Assembly: GCF_002742625.1 (NCBI RefSeq)
Contig: NZ_PEBF01000001.1
Coordinates: forward strand, 4,402,001 to 4,466,000
DNA length: 64,000 bases
Source of the DNA: Caulobacter sp. FWC2
Lineage (GTDB): Bacteria > Pseudomonadota > Alphaproteobacteria > Caulobacterales > Caulobacteraceae
Direction of reading: 5' to 3'
The notes beneath the pieces were generated by a model. That model made no database searches. It was given only the letters and a program-made list of their open reading frames with translations, and was not told the DNA's origin. Both the position numbers and the translations under genes were made by a program. Positions 54,549-64,000 of the stretch are shown in pieces. The first letter of the stretch is position 1. Every line of letters starts with the position of its first letter.

Positions 54549-55100
54549 TTAGCGGGCGCCGTCCGTGATGGCCGTGTGGCCGTTACGGTTCTTGGCCCAC
54601 GACTCTTCGCTCGTGCCGCCATCGATCGGGCGTTCCTTGCCGAACGAGATTGTCTCGATACGAGCGGCGGCAACGCCTTGGCCGATCAGGAAGTCACGCA
54701 CGGCGTTGGCGCGGCGGGCGCCGAGCGCCAGGTTGTACTCGCGGGTGCCGCGTTCGTCGGCATTGCCTTCGATGCGGATGCGGACCTGCGGATAGCGGTT
54801 CAGCCACTGAGCCTGGCCGGCCAGGACAGGCTGGGCGTCGGCGCGGACCGAATATTCGTCGGTGTCGAAATAGACGCGGTCGCCGACATTGACGACGAAG
54901 TCCTGAACCGAACCCGGCAGCACGCCGCTCGACACCGGCGGGGCCGGCGGCGGGGTGTAGGGCTGGCTCGGGGCGGTCGGCGTCGGTTCCTGCGCCGGCG
55001 CGACAGGCTGGGGCTTCGGACGCGAAGCGCAGGCGGCGAGCGAGGCTGCTGCCACGCCGACGAGCGCCAGTCTAATGGCGCGCTGGGTGTCGAAGCTCAT
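54549..55100 (-). CDS. pal: peptidoglycan-associated lipoprotein Pal
   Basis: 183 residues. Signal with lipobox LAAC (about Cys 24), a Pro-rich linker and an OmpA-like domain. In it VYFDTDEYSVR, IRIEGNADERGTREYNLALGARRANAVRDFL and ISFGKERP carry the peptidoglycan-binding Asp and Arg. It anchors the outer membrane to the wall and interacts with TolB. The ATG at 55100 was chosen because it precedes the signal peptide; the frame is open further upstream. Between tolB and pal lie 208 bp without obvious elements. Confidence 0.96.
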   Translation of the reverse strand: MSFDTQRAIRLALVGVAAASLAACASRPKPQPVAPAQEPTPTAPSQPYTPPPAPPVSSGVLPGSVQDFVVNVGDRVYFDTDEYSVRADAQPVLAGQAQWLNRYPQVRIRIEGNADERGTREYNLALGARRANAVRDFLIGQGVAAARIETISFGKERPIDGGTSEESWAKNRNGHTAITDGAR

Positions 55101-55308
55101 CCAGTTTCTCCTCAGTCTACGAACTCTGGACCTGATCCATACCTGCGCAACGCTTGGAATGGACCCATGAAACGCCTGACGAAGCCTCACAATGATGTCA
55201 GAAGCTCGTCGGACGGTGATGATTCACTTCCGGCGCGAATAGACCACGGGCCGGAACCTGTGCCTTGAACGCCTGTGCTCCGCGCAAGTTGCCCGAAGGA
55301 TGTGTCAA

Positions 55309-56646
55309 TCAGTCCAGCAGCGGGGACCAGGCCGGGTCGGAGCCCGAGCCGCCATAGGCCGCCGGCCGCAGGATCCGGCCGGTGATGTCCACCGTCCAGA
55401 GCTTGGGATTGCCGGCCGAGCTCTCGCGGAAGAACATCAGCACCCGGCCGTTCGGCGCCCAGGTCGGGCCCTCGTCGAGATAGCTAGTGGTCAGCAGGCG
55501 CTCGTCGCTGCCATCGGGGCGCATGACGCCGATGTGGAACTCGCCGCCCGTCTGCTTGGTGAAGGCGATGAAGTCGCCGCGCGGGCTCCAGACCGGGGTC
55601 GTGTAGCGGCCGCCGCCATACGAGATGCGGCGCACGCCCGAGCCGTCGGTGTTCATCACATAGAGCTGGGCCTGGCCGCCGCGGTCGGAGTTGAAGGCGA
55701 TCTTGGTCCCGTCCGGCGAGAACGACGGCGAGGTGTCGATGGCCGGGTCGGTGGTGATGCGGGTCGAAGACCGGCTGCGCAGGTCCATCAAATAGATGTC
55801 GCTGTTGCCGGCCTTCTCGACCGAGAACGCCACCTTGCTGCCGTCCGGGGAGAAGCGCGGCGCGAACACCATGCCCGGGAACTTGCCGACCGTTTCCTGG
55901 CGGCTGGTTTCCAGGTTCAGCAGGTAGATCGACGACCCCGTCGGCCGCAGGGCCATGTAGGTCAGCTCCTGGCTGGTCGAGCTGAAGCGCGGCGTCATGA
56001 CGATGTACGAGCCGTCGGTCAGGTACTGCGGGTTGGCGCCGTCCTGGTCCATGATCGCCAGGCGCTTGACGCGGGCCAGCTTGGGGCCGCTCTCCGCGAC
56101 GAAGGCCACGCGGGTGTCGAAATAGCCCTTCTCACCGGTCAGCCGCTCATAGACGGCGTCGCTGATCTTGTGGGCCACCCGGCGCCAGTTGTCCGGCGTG
56201 GACGAGAACTGCAGACCCAGCAGTTGCTGCTGGCTGAACACGTCCCACAGGCGGAAGTCGACGCGCAGGCCGCCATCGGGGCCGACCGTGACCTGGCCGT
56301 TGATCAGCGCCTGGGCGCCCGTGGCCTGCCAGTCGGGGAAACGCGGCTGGACGTTGACGTCCTGCAGCTTGTCCGGAACGCCCGCGACGTTCAGCGGCTG
56401 GAACAGGCCCGAGCGCTCGAGATTGCCGGTGATGACCTGGGCGATCTCGGCCCCGCGCGTCGTGCCCGAGAAGGCCGGCACGGCGATCGGAAGCGGCTTG
56501 ACCGCGCCCGAGTTGATGTTGACCTCGATCTGCGCGGCGGCCGGGGTGACGAAGGCCGCGCCACTCAGCAGAGCGGCGACCATCAGCATCAGGGCCCGCA
56601 TCCCTACAAAGGCTTTCTGGCGCATCGGAGCTTCCTTCTTCGTCAT
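55309..56646 (-). CDS. tolB: Tol-Pal system protein TolB
   Basis: 445-residue periplasmic protein. Signal peptide ends near [10 protein letters not shown]. An N-terminal alpha/beta domain (to about residue 170) is followed by a six-bladed beta-propeller with repeated [32 protein letters not shown] and [12 protein letters not shown] units. It passes Tol energy to Pal. Start taken as the ATG at 56646 ([10 protein letters not shown]) with GAGG upstream; a TTG at 56658 would overlap tolA. Cotranscribed downstream of tolA. Confidence 0.97.
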   Translation of the reverse strand: MTKKEAPMRQKAFVGMRALMLMVAALLSGAAFVTPAAAQIEVNINSGAVKPLPIAVPAFSGTTRGAEIAQVITGNLERSGLFQPLNVAGVPDKLQDVNVQPRFPDWQATGAQALINGQVTVGPDGGLRVDFRLWDVFSQQQLLGLQFSSTPDNWRRVAHKISDAVYERLTGEKGYFDTRVAFVAESGPKLARVKRLAIMDQDGANPQYLTDGSYIVMTPRFSSTSQELTYMALRPTGSSIYLLNLETSRQETVGKFPGMVFAPRFSPDGSKVAFSVEKAGNSDIYLMDLRSRSSTRITTDPAIDTSPSFSPDGTKIAFNSDRGGQAQLYVMNTDGSGVRRISYGGGRYTTPVWSPRGDFIAFTKQTGGEFHIGVMRPDGSDERLLTTSYLDEGPTWAPNGRVLMFFRESSAGNPKLWTVDITGRILRPAAYGGSGSDPAWSPLLD

Positions 56647-56654
56647 GCCAATCC

Positions 56655-57518
56655 TCAACGCGAACAGGCCTCTTTTGCGTTGAAGTTGAGGGCGATTTTC
56701 TGACCGTACAGGTCGGACGGCAGATAGGCGAACGGCGAAGCGGCGAACAGCGCCCGGATGGCGCGGTCCGAGGCCGCCTTCACGACGGGATTGGGCGAGG
56801 AGATGCCCGGCGATTCCGGCTGGCCGACGACGCGGCCGCCCGGGCCGATCACGAAGATCACGCGGACATTGACGTCGGAGCCGCCCTCGACCTCGCAGTT
56901 GGGGTTCCAGCGGTCCTGGACCTCGCCTTGCAAGCGGCCCAGGGCGGCGGCCGACAGGCCCGTCGCCGCGCCCATGGCCGGACGGGCCGAGACCGAGGTC
57001 TCCGCGCGGGCCGGGCCCTTCGGGGCGTTAGCGGTCGGCTTGCCCGTCGCCTTCTTGGACTTGGCGATCGAGGCTTCCAGCGAGGCGAAGAAGTCGGCCT
57101 CGGGCTTCTTGGCCGGAGTCGGCTTGGCCTGCGCGGGCGCCGGCGTCGCCTTCGCGGTCGGCGCGGGCTTGGGCGGCGGGGTCGGGGTCGGCGGCGCGGG
57201 CTTCGGCGTCGGTGTGGGCTTCGGCGGCGGCGCGGGCGCGGGCGTCGGCTTGGGCGCCGGTTCCGGAGCCGGCGGCTCCGGCGTGGCCTCGGGCGCGGGA
57301 TCAGGCGTCTGGGCGGTCTGTTCCTCGGGCGCTTCCTCGGCGGGACGCACATTGGTCGGGCCGTTGGTGACGATGGTCACCGGCACCGATTCGCCGATGG
57401 TGATCGGCTTGGACTGCTTCCACGGCAGGCCGAACGCGATCAGCGCCGCCACCGCTCCGTGCAGCGCGATCGAGGCCAGCAGGCCTGGAGAGATCGGGGA
57501 TTCACGGCGAGCGCTCAT
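56655..57518 (-). CDS. tolA: Tol-Pal system protein TolA
   Basis: 287 residues. One N-terminal membrane helix ([19 protein letters not shown]), a long Pro/Ala/Lys-rich linker spanning the periplasm (about 70-165), and a compact C-terminal TonB/TolA-like domain ([38 protein letters not shown]). It links the inner-membrane TolQR motor to the outer membrane. The linker is Pro-rich instead of the helical form of E. coli. The ATG at 57518 with AGGAAAG was preferred over a longer open frame. Confidence 0.94.
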   Translation of the reverse strand: MSARRESPISPGLLASIALHGAVAALIAFGLPWKQSKPITIGESVPVTIVTNGPTNVRPAEEAPEEQTAQTPDPAPEATPEPPAPEPAPKPTPAPAPPPKPTPTPKPAPPTPTPPPKPAPTAKATPAPAQAKPTPAKKPEADFFASLEASIAKSKKATGKPTANAPKGPARAETSVSARPAMGAATGLSAAALGRLQGEVQDRWNPNCEVEGGSDVNVRVIFVIGPGGRVVGQPESPGISSPNPVVKAASDRAIRALFAASPFAYLPSDLYGQKIALNFNAKEACSR

Positions 57519-57537
57519 CAAGCTTTCCTGGCGGCCC

Positions 57538-58059
57538 CTATTGCGCCGGCCGCAGGTCGCTCGAGCCCTCCGGCTGAGCATCCTTCGGCGCCGCGCCCGT
57601 GGAGGGGCCGCCCGTCTCGGTGATCAGGTTGATCTTGTTGAAGCCGGCGTTCGACAGGCCCGCCATCACCTGGGCGACGACGGCATAGGTCGCCCCGCCG
57701 TCGGCGCGGACGAAGATCGGCTTGTCGTAGCCGCTGCCGGCGATCGCGGTCAGGCGCGGGGCCAGGTTCTGGAACGGGATCTCGGTCTCGCCGACGAAGA
57801 TCTTGCCCTCGCGGTTGATCGAGACAGTGATGGGCTCTTCCTGGTTCTGCAGGGCGGCGGCCTCGGTCTTGGGCAGTTCCAGCGGCACGCCGGCGGTCAG
57901 CAGCGGCGCGCTGATCATGAAGATGATCAGCAGCACCAGCATCACGTCGACCAGAGGCGTGACGTTGATCTCGGACAGGGCCCCGCGCGAGCGGCGGCCG
58001 CGACGACGACGGCCCCGGCCGCCGCCCGTCGCGAAGGCGTCGTTGGACGACATCGCCAT
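57538..58059 (-). CDS. tolR: TolR (ExbD-family) motor subunit
   Basis: 173 residues. An Arg-rich N-terminus ([13 protein letters not shown]), then the ExbD/TolR core: [27 protein letters not shown] contains the membrane helix with the protonatable Asp (LVDVML). A periplasmic domain ends with the conserved [21 protein letters not shown] segment. It couples proton flow to TolA. It begins 4 bp after tolQ and has an extended acidic/Pro C-terminus. Could alternatively be named exbD; tol context favours tolR. Confidence 0.95.
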   Translation of the reverse strand: MAMSSNDAFATGGGRGRRRRGRRSRGALSEINVTPLVDVMLVLLIIFMISAPLLTAGVPLELPKTEAAALQNQEEPITVSINREGKIFVGETEIPFQNLAPRLTAIAGSGYDKPIFVRADGGATYAVVAQVMAGLSNAGFNKINLITETGGPSTGAAPKDAQPEGSSDLRPAQ

Positions 58060-58063
58060 CGGT

Positions 58064-58762
<699 letters not shown>

Positions 58763-58809
58763 GCGGGTTATGGCTCCGTTGGGGCGTCTTAAGTACAATT
58801 CTACATTTG

Positions 58810-58857
58810 GAGCGTGACGGTCGCCAAAACCGGTATCCACTTTTGGCTGTCACGCTC
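58810..58857. repeat. interrupted palindrome between ybgC and tolQ
   Basis: GAGCGTGAC/GTCACGCTC arms (58810-58818, 58849-58857) enclose a second inverted pair CCAAAA/TTTTGG. The sequence recalls a repeat seen between genes in alphaproteobacteria. It lies in the 5' region of tolQ, upstream of its start. Confidence 0.7.
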
Positions 58858-58937
58858 TAGCACGCGCCGTATGGCATGAAGCGACGCTTGGGTGAAACTA
58901 TGACAATCGTCGAGCGATCCCGAAAAACGATGTTTGT

Positions 58938-59405
58938 TTATTCGCCGTCGACCAAGAGCCAGGGCGCCAGCTGGGCCAGCATCTCCGCCGTCGGACGACG
59001 CGGACGGCCGTCCAGGGTGATGCAGACCGCCTCGCCCCGGGCCTCGACCAGCACCTCGTCGCCGCGCGTCACCTTCTGGCTGACATAGAGCCGCGCGCCC
59101 TTCACCCGGTCATAGGTCGTTCGCACCACCAGCGCGTCGTCGATCCGCGCCGAGCGCTTGAAGTCCAGCGTCATGTGGATGATCGCGAACGCCGTGTCGG
59201 CCTTGGCCAGTTCGGTGTGCGATATCCCGACCATCCGGAAGAAGTCGCTCCGTCCGCGCTCCATGTAGCGCAGGTAGTTGGCGTGATAGACGATCCCCGA
59301 AAAGTCGGTGTCCTCGTAATAGATCCGCACGGGCAGTTGATGCTCGCGGCCGGAAAACACGCCGGCCGTCGGTTCAGGGGCGGTGGGTTCGGGCGGGGTC
59401 GTCAT
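58938..59405 (-). CDS. ybgC: Tol-Pal associated acyl-CoA thioesterase YbgC
   Basis: 155-residue hotdog-fold thioesterase. Active-site Asp in IYYEDTDFSGIVYHANYLRYMERGRSDFF is diagnostic for the YbgC/4-hydroxybenzoyl-CoA thioesterase group. It hydrolyses short acyl-CoA or acyl-ACP and is usually linked to Tol-Pal. It lies between ruvB and tolQ, the standard order. The N-terminal extension (TTPPEPTAPEPTAG) is longer than in E. coli. Confidence 0.94.
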   Translation of the reverse strand: MTTPPEPTAPEPTAGVFSGREHQLPVRIYYEDTDFSGIVYHANYLRYMERGRSDFFRMVGISHTELAKADTAFAIIHMTLDFKRSARIDDALVVRTTYDRVKGARLYVSQKVTRGDEVLVEARGEAVCITLDGRPRRPTAEMLAQLAPWLLVDGE

Positions 59406-59415
59406 GGGCTTTATC

Positions 59416-60465
59416 TTAGCCGCCCGCCTCGTCCCCGAACAACCCGCCCGGCCCCGTCGGGGCCGGCGGAGCCTTGAGCCCCAGGTGCAGATAGGCCTTG
59501 CCGCAGGCGACGCGGCCGCGCGGGGTGCGCTGGATGAAACCCTGTTGCATCAGATAGGGCTCGATGACGTCCTCGACGGCGTCCCGGGCCTCGGCGATGG
59601 CGTAGGCGATGGTCTCCACGCCGGCCGGCCCGCCGCCATAGTGCTCGATCAGGGCGCGCAGGTAGCGGCGGTCCAGGCTGTCGAGGCCGACCTCGTCGAC
59701 CTCCAGGCGGGCCAGCGCCAGGCCGGCGGCCTTGCGGTCGATGACGCTGGCGCCGTCAGCCTCGGCGAAGTCGCGGACCCGGCGCAGCAGGCGGCCGGCG
59801 ACGCGCGGGGTGCCGCGCGCCCGCTTGGCGATCTCGTCGGCCCCGTCCTCGGACAGCGGCGCGCCCATCTTGCGGGCCGCGCCCAGCAGCACGTGGCGCA
59901 GCTCGGCCGGGGTGTAGAACTCCAGCCGGATCGGGATGCCGAACCGGTCGCGCAGGGGCGTGGCCAGCATCCCCGCCCGGGTGGTCGCCGCCACCAGGGT
60001 GAAGGGCGCGAGATCAATGCGGATCGAGCGCGCGGAAGGACCTTCGCCGATCACGAGATCCAGCACGTGGTCCTCCATGGCCGGGTAGAGGATTTCCTCG
60101 ACGTTCGAGGACAGGCGATGGATCTCGTCGATGAACAGGACGTCGTTCGGCTCGAGATTGGTCAGGATCGCGGCCAGGTCGCCGGGCTTGTTCAGCACGG
60201 GGCCGGAGGTAGCGCGGAAATTGACGCCCAGTTCGCGGGCGATGATCTGGGCCAGGGTGGTCTTGCCCAGGCCCGGCGGACCGAACAGCAGCACATGGTC
60301 GAGGGACTCGCCCCGGCCCTTGGCGGCCTCGATGAAGATGCGCAGATTGCCCTTGGCCTGCTCCTGACCGACGAACTCGGCCAGGGTTTGCGGGCGCAAG
60401 GCGCGGTCGGTCGCGGTGGGTGCAGCCTCGTGCGGTTGGGCTTCGCCGGAGATGATGCGGGTCAT
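59416..60465 (-). CDS. ruvB: Holliday junction helicase RuvB
   Basis: 349-residue AAA+ ATPase that drives branch migration with RuvA. Walker [13 protein letters not shown], Walker B FIDEIHRL, sensor 1 [11 protein letters not shown] and the arginine-finger segment (LRDRFGI) are intact; a winged helix follows. Cotranscribed after ruvA; the two are separated by a palindromic repeat of about 120 bp. Confidence 0.98.
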   Translation of the reverse strand: MTRIISGEAQPHEAAPTATDRALRPQTLAEFVGQEQAKGNLRIFIEAAKGRGESLDHVLLFGPPGLGKTTLAQIIARELGVNFRATSGPVLNKPGDLAAILTNLEPNDVLFIDEIHRLSSNVEEILYPAMEDHVLDLVIGEGPSARSIRIDLAPFTLVAATTRAGMLATPLRDRFGIPIRLEFYTPAELRHVLLGAARKMGAPLSEDGADEIAKRARGTPRVAGRLLRRVRDFAEADGASVIDRKAAGLALARLEVDEVGLDSLDRRYLRALIEHYGGGPAGVETIAYAIAEARDAVEDVIEPYLMQQGFIQRTPRGRVACGKAYLHLGLKAPPAPTGPGGLFGDEAGG

Positions 60466-60474
60466 GGCGAAACA

Positions 60475-60596
60475 CTCCCCCTTCCCCTTGATGGGGGAAG
60501 GGTCGGGGATGGGGGTGACTACGGCGGTCAGGTTCGTGCCGGCGGCCAGCGCCGAGACACCCCCATCCCAACCCTTCCCCCATCGAGGGGGAAGGG
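60475..60596. repeat. palindromic repeat between ruvA and ruvB
   Basis: CCTTCCCCTTGATGGGGGAAGG hairpin with GGGGATGGGGGTGA, and the inverted half CACCCCCATCCC with CCTTCCCCCATCGAGGGGGAAGG. Same class as 46827-46947. It lies 10 bases from the ruvB start; its outer arm includes GGGGGAG, 10 or more bases from the ATG. Confidence 0.8.
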
Positions 60597-60609
60597 CTTA
60601 TCACCGCGC

Positions 60610-61227
60610 TCATCGCCCCAACTCCTGCAGGCCGGCCTTGATCAGCGCCTGCACGCTCGCCTCTTCACCCAACTGAATAGCCGCGGCCTCGACCACGCGG
60701 CGGGCGTTCACCTCGGCGACCCCAAGACCCATCAGCGCCGCGACGGCGTCGCCGGTCGGCGCGGGCTTGGCGGGCGCGGCGGTCGAACCCGAGGTCGGGG
60801 CGGCCATGAGCACCGGCCCGTCGGTGATCGGCTTGTCCTTCAGCTCGGTGACGATGCGCAAAGCCAGCTTCGGCCCGACGCCATTAGCGCGGCCGACGGC
60901 GGCCTTGTCCTCGCGGGCGACCGCCGAGGCCAGCTCGGCCGGCGACAGCACGTCCAGCACCGCCATGGCCGCCTTGGGGCCGACGCCCTGGATGGCCTGC
61001 AAAAGCACGAAGGCCTTGCGGTCCTCGCGCGTGGCGAAGCCGTAGAGCCGCAGGCCGGCGCTCTCGCTCCACTGGCTTTCGATGTGCAGCAGCGTCTCCT
61101 CGCCCAGGGCCGGCAGACGCTGGAGGGTGCGGTAGCCACAGCGGACGACATAGCCGACGCCCATGACGTCGATCAGAGCCTCTTCCTCGCCGACCTCGGC
61201 GACGGCGCCTCTCAGCCTTCCGATCAT
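60610..61227 (-). CDS. ruvA: Holliday junction DNA helicase RuvA
   Basis: 205 residues. The N-terminal OB fold ([13 protein letters not shown]) is followed by a helix-hairpin-helix domain ([38 protein letters not shown]). A flexible Ala/Pro-rich linker precedes the C-terminal RuvB-binding domain ([23 protein letters not shown]). RuvA holds the junction while RuvB pumps. It starts 13 bp after ruvC. Confidence 0.97.
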   Translation of the reverse strand: MIGRLRGAVAEVGEEEALIDVMGVGYVVRCGYRTLQRLPALGEETLLHIESQWSESAGLRLYGFATREDRKAFVLLQAIQGVGPKAAMAVLDVLSPAELASAVAREDKAAVGRANGVGPKLALRIVTELKDKPITDGPVLMAAPTSGSTAAPAKPAPTGDAVAALMGLGVAEVNARRVVEAAAIQLGEEASVQALIKAGLQELGR

Positions 61228-61240
61228 GGCTTTCTGGCGA

Positions 61241-61765
61241 TCATGCGACCCTCCGGTTGGCGACGCGCAGATTGGCGTGGGTGATGGCGACGGCCAGGGC
61301 GTCGGCGCAGTCGGCCGTCGTCTTGCCCGCCGTGGGCAGCAGGCGCGCGATCATGAAGCCGATCTGGGCCTTGTCGGCCGCGCCGGTGCCGACCACCGCC
61401 TTCTTGACCAGGCGCGTGGAATACTCAGCGACCAGCAGCCCAGCGCGGGCCGGCGCGATCAGGGCGGCGGCGCGGGCGTGGCCCAGCTTCAGCGTCGACT
61501 GGGCGTTGGTGTTGAGGAACACCTCCTCGACCGCCGCCTCGTCGGGCTTGTGCTGCTCGATCACCGCGCAGATGCCTTCGAACAGGTGCAGCAGGCGCTG
61601 GGCGAAGTCGGCCTTCTCGTCAGGGACGATCACCCCGTGGGCGACGTGGCTCATGCGCGAGCCCTCGACCGTCAGCACGCCCCAGCCGGTGCGGCGCAGA
61701 CCAGGATCGAGCCCCAGGATTCGGATTGGCGTGCGATTCGCGTTCATCATGTGTTCTCGCACCAT
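61241..61765 (-). CDS. ruvC: crossover junction endodeoxyribonuclease RuvC
   Basis: 174-residue resolvase that cuts Holliday junctions symmetrically. Catalytic acidic residues: Asp in [14 protein letters not shown], Glu in [16 protein letters not shown] and the Asp pair in [13 protein letters not shown]. First gene of ruvCAB. The ATG at 61765 has AGGAAAAGG just upstream; ATGs at 61750 and 61747 (MMNANRTP) are alternatives that may be closer to the typical N-terminus. Confidence 0.97.
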   Translation of the reverse strand: MVREHMMNANRTPIRILGLDPGLRRTGWGVLTVEGSRMSHVAHGVIVPDEKADFAQRLLHLFEGICAVIEQHKPDEAAVEEVFLNTNAQSTLKLGHARAAALIAPARAGLLVAEYSTRLVKKAVVGTGAADKAQIGFMIARLLPTAGKTTADCADALAVAITHANLRVANRRVA

Positions 61766-61883
61766 CGCCTTTTCCTGGCCCCACGAAAAGCCAGTCCTTT
61801 GCTAACGAGGCGTTAACGGCGGCCCTTGCGCGGCGGGCGCTGGCGGGCTCTCCTCCCGCCCAAGTTCAATGGGGAGAGTACGG

Positions 61884-63305
61884 ATGAAACGGTCGATGTG
61901 GATGATGGCGGGCTCCCTTGTGGCCCTGGCGACGACGGCGAGCGCTCAGGTCGCCGAGCCTCCCAAGACCGTCCGCCCCGACCAACTGGTCTTCCGCGAC
62001 CTCTACAAGGAGCTGGTCGAGATCAACACCACCCTGTCGGTCGGCTCCTGCACCCAGGCGGCCGAGGCCATGGGCGCGCGGCTGAAGGCGGCGGGCTTCC
62101 CCGCCGAAGACGTCAAGGTCGTGGTCGCCGACGGCCATCCCAAGGAGGGCAGCCTGGTGGCGATCCTCAAGGGGACCGACCCGAAGTCCAAGCCCATGCT
62201 GCTGCTGGCCCACATCGACGTGGTCGAGGCCAACCGCGCCGACTGGACCCGCGACCCGTTCAAGCTGGTCGAGGAGAACGGCTATTTCTTCGGACGCGGC
62301 ACGTCGGACGACAAGGCCCAGGCGGCCATCTGGGTCGACAGCCTGGTCCGCCTGAAGCAGGCCGGCTTCAAGCCCCGGCGCGACATCAAGATGGCCCTGA
62401 CCTGCGGCGAGGAGAGCGAGGCCTATAACGGCATCGAGGACCTGGTGAAGAACCACCGCCCGCTGGTCGACGCCGAATTCGCCCTGAACGAAGGCGCCGA
62501 CGGCCTGCTGGACGAACACGACAAGCCGGTCGTGCTGGAGGTCCAGGGCGGCGAGAAGGTCTATCAGGACTTCACCCTGACCGTGACCAATCCCGGCGGC
62601 CACTCCAGCCGCCCGGTCCCGGCCAACGCCATCTACCAGCTGTCGGCGGGCCTGGACCGGATCGGCGCCTATGGCTTCCCGCCCCGCTTCAACGACGCCA
62701 CGCGCGGCTATTTCACCCAGATGCAAGCCCGCGTGCCGGCCGAGCAGGCGGCGGCGATGAAGGCGCTGGTCGCCAACATCAACGATCCGGCCGCGCTGAA
62801 GACGGTGACCGCCGACCCGATGTGGAACTCGATGCTGCGCACCACCTGCGTGGCCACGATGGTCAATGCCGGCCACGCGCCCAACGCCCTGCCCCAACGC
62901 GCCACGGCCAACGTCAACTGCCGCATCCTGCCGGGCACGCCGGTCGAGGAGGTCCGCGCCAAGCTGGCCGAACTGGCCGGCGCGCCGACGACCGTGGTCC
63001 TGGCCCACGAGGCCAATCCCGTCTCGCCGCCTCCGCCGCTGACGCCCGCCATCATGGGCCCGATCGAGAAGGAAGCCGCCAAGCTGTGGCCCGGCGTGCC
63101 GATCGTGCCGATCCTGCTGACCGGCGCCACGGACGGCGTTCATACCAACGCCGCCGGCATCCCGACCTATGGCGTCTCGGGCCTGTTCGGCGGCTCGGAC
63201 GGTGACGGCATCCACGGGCTGAACGAGCGCATCCGGGTCAAGTCGCTCTATGACGGCCGCGACTTCCTCTACGCCCTGATCAAGGACTATGCGGGCGGCA
63301 AGTGA
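61884..63305 (+). CDS. exported M20-family metallopeptidase
   Basis: 473 residues. Signal peptide MKRSMWMMAGSLVALATTASAQ. M20 zinc motifs: LLLAHIDVV (His and Asp), the GRGTSDDKAQAAIW Asp, CGEESEAYNG (catalytic Glu pair) and a C-terminal His (GLFGGSDGDGIHGLNER). A dimerisation domain is inserted (about 215-355; TNPGGHSSRPVPANA). It probably hydrolyses dipeptides in the periplasm. The GGGGAGAG site precedes the ATG at 61884. It diverges from ruvC over about 118 bp. Confidence 0.9.
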   Translation: MKRSMWMMAGSLVALATTASAQVAEPPKTVRPDQLVFRDLYKELVEINTTLSVGSCTQAAEAMGARLKAAGFPAEDVKVVVADGHPKEGSLVAILKGTDPKSKPMLLLAHIDVVEANRADWTRDPFKLVEENGYFFGRGTSDDKAQAAIWVDSLVRLKQAGFKPRRDIKMALTCGEESEAYNGIEDLVKNHRPLVDAEFALNEGADGLLDEHDKPVVLEVQGGEKVYQDFTLTVTNPGGHSSRPVPANAIYQLSAGLDRIGAYGFPPRFNDATRGYFTQMQARVPAEQAAAMKALVANINDPAALKTVTADPMWNSMLRTTCVATMVNAGHAPNALPQRATANVNCRILPGTPVEEVRAKLAELAGAPTTVVLAHEANPVSPPPPLTPAIMGPIEKEAAKLWPGVPIVPILLTGATDGVHTNAAGIPTYGVSGLFGGSDGDGIHGLNERIRVKSLYDGRDFLYALIKDYAGGK

Positions 63306-63326
63306 GCGACCTCGCCTGAAAGATCT

Positions 63327-63354
63327 GGTCACCTCGGGATGCGCCGAGGTGACC
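63327..63354 (+). terminator. hairpin after M20 peptidase
   Basis: 11-bp stem GGTCACCTCGG/CCGAGGTGACC with a GATGCG loop, 22 bp past the stop codon, followed by GTTTAA. The T-run is weak, so termination is likely but not certain. Confidence 0.65.
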
Positions 63355-63403
63355 GTTTAAAGGCCTAGCCAAACCGTCACATCCCGGCGCTAAATCGCGC
63401 CCC

Positions 63404-64000
63404 ATGACCCTGCTTACCCGTCGCGCCATGACCACCGCCGCGCTCGCCGGCACGCTGCTGCCCGGCTTCGCCCGCGCCCAGAGCAAAAAGCCCATCGTCA
63501 TCGGCCATCGCGGCTGCAGCGGCGAGCGGCCCGAGCATACGGCCCTGTCCTATGAGCGCGCCATCGAGCAGGGCGCCGACTTCATCGAGCCGGACCTGGT
63601 CCCGACCAAGGACGGCCACCTGGTGGCCCGCCACGAAAACGAGATCGGCGGCACGACCGACGTCGCCAGCCGTCCAGAGTTCGCGGCCCGCAAGGCGACC
63701 AAGACCATCGACGGCCAGTCGGTCACCGGCTGGTTCACCGAAGACTTCACCCTGGCCGAGATAAAGACCCTGCGCGCCCGCGAGCGGCTGCCGCAGCTAC
63801 GTCCGGCCAGCGCCGCCTTCGACGGCCAAGCCCAGATCCTGACCTTTGAAGAGGTCGTGGCCATCGCCAAGGCCGGCAGCCAGCGCACCGGCCGCGTGAT
63901 CGGCGCCTATCCCGAGCTGAAGCACCCGACCTATTTCGCCTCGATCGGCCTGCCGACCGAGGACCGCCTGGTCGCCAAGCTCAAGGCCCTGGACCTCAAC
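63404..64000 (+). CDS. glycerophosphodiester phosphodiesterase (partial, runs off window)
   Basis: The first 199 codons are present. A Tat-like signal ([26 protein letters not shown]) precedes a GDPD domain: [15 protein letters not shown] carries the catalytic His and Arg, and [28 protein letters not shown] supplies the metal-binding Glu and Asp and second His. The length of the insert suggests the periplasmic GlpQ branch, which releases glycerol-3-phosphate from glycerophosphodiesters. The C-terminal part lies beyond 64000. The gap upstream shows no other gene. Confidence 0.9.
   Translation, partial: MTLLTRRAMTTAALAGTLLPGFARAQSKKPIVIGHRGCSGERPEHTALSYERAIEQGADFIEPDLVPTKDGHLVARHENEIGGTTDVASRPEFAARKATKTIDGQSVTGWFTEDFTLAEIKTLRARERLPQLRPASAAFDGQAQILTFEEVVAIAKAGSQRTGRVIGAYPELKHPTYFASIGLPTEDRLVAKLKALDLN

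Overview
The window reads as a chromosomal segment of a high-GC alphaproteobacterium, most likely a Caulobacter or close relative. Support: strong G/C bias at third codon positions; an imuA-imuB-dnaE2 cassette behind a GTTC-N7-GTTC LexA box; a Caulobacterales-type ruvCAB-ybgC-tolQRAB-pal-cpoB-tilS-ftsH run; many sensor kinases; and frequent GTG/TTG starts. No prophage, transposase or CRISPR array was seen. The genus call is inference from gene content.

Layout. 1-6.0 kb: minus-strand ribosomal genes rplL, rplJ, rplA and rplK. A plus-strand alpha/beta hydrolase-HIT fusion and a vapBC-flavoprotein operon split rplJL from rplKA. rplK carries an apparent one-base deletion. 6.2-15.9 kb: mixed genes (TetR regulator, serine palmitoyltransferase-like enzyme, DsbA-type isomerase, SDR, DUF885 zinc hydrolase, fabA, a HisKA_2 kinase with a single-domain response regulator, a cupin, and a 30-residue membrane peptide). 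16.1-17.2 kb: tRNA-Trp, secE and nusG, which in most bacteria directly precede rplK. 17.5-27.8 kb: lipoprotein, fpr, moeA, a WbpM/CapD-type dehydratase, a peptidase-like hydrolase, a membrane LytTR regulator, an NCS1 permease and a PepSY-TM protein. 27.8-33.4 kb: the SOS mutagenesis cassette. 33.5-38 kb: a single-chain acyl-CoA carboxylase, a GT-B-like orphan and a VanZ-like protein. 38-41 kb: serA and serC. 41-50.3 kb: small unknowns, two hybrid kinases, a PhzF-like protein, a nucleotidyltransferase, thiD and folP. 50.4-61.8 kb: ftsH, tilS, the Tol-Pal cell-envelope system, ybgC and the RuvABC Holliday-junction machinery. The end holds an M20 peptidase and a truncated glycerophosphodiester phosphodiesterase.

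Functional links. LexA control of imuA-imuB-dnaE2 and the RuvABC resolvase put two DNA-damage modules in the window. serA and serC supply two of the three steps of serine synthesis, and the SPT-like enzyme belongs to a family that uses serine. thiD and the putative HMP permease could both serve thiamine salvage. Tol-Pal forms one compact operon-like block.

The most distinctive non-genic feature is a set of palindromic GC-rich repeats. Most lie between genes. One sits in frame inside dnaE2. At dnaE2 and at the vanZ-like gene a repeat hairpin supplies the only good Shine-Dalgarno sequence and would also bury it in a 9-bp stem.
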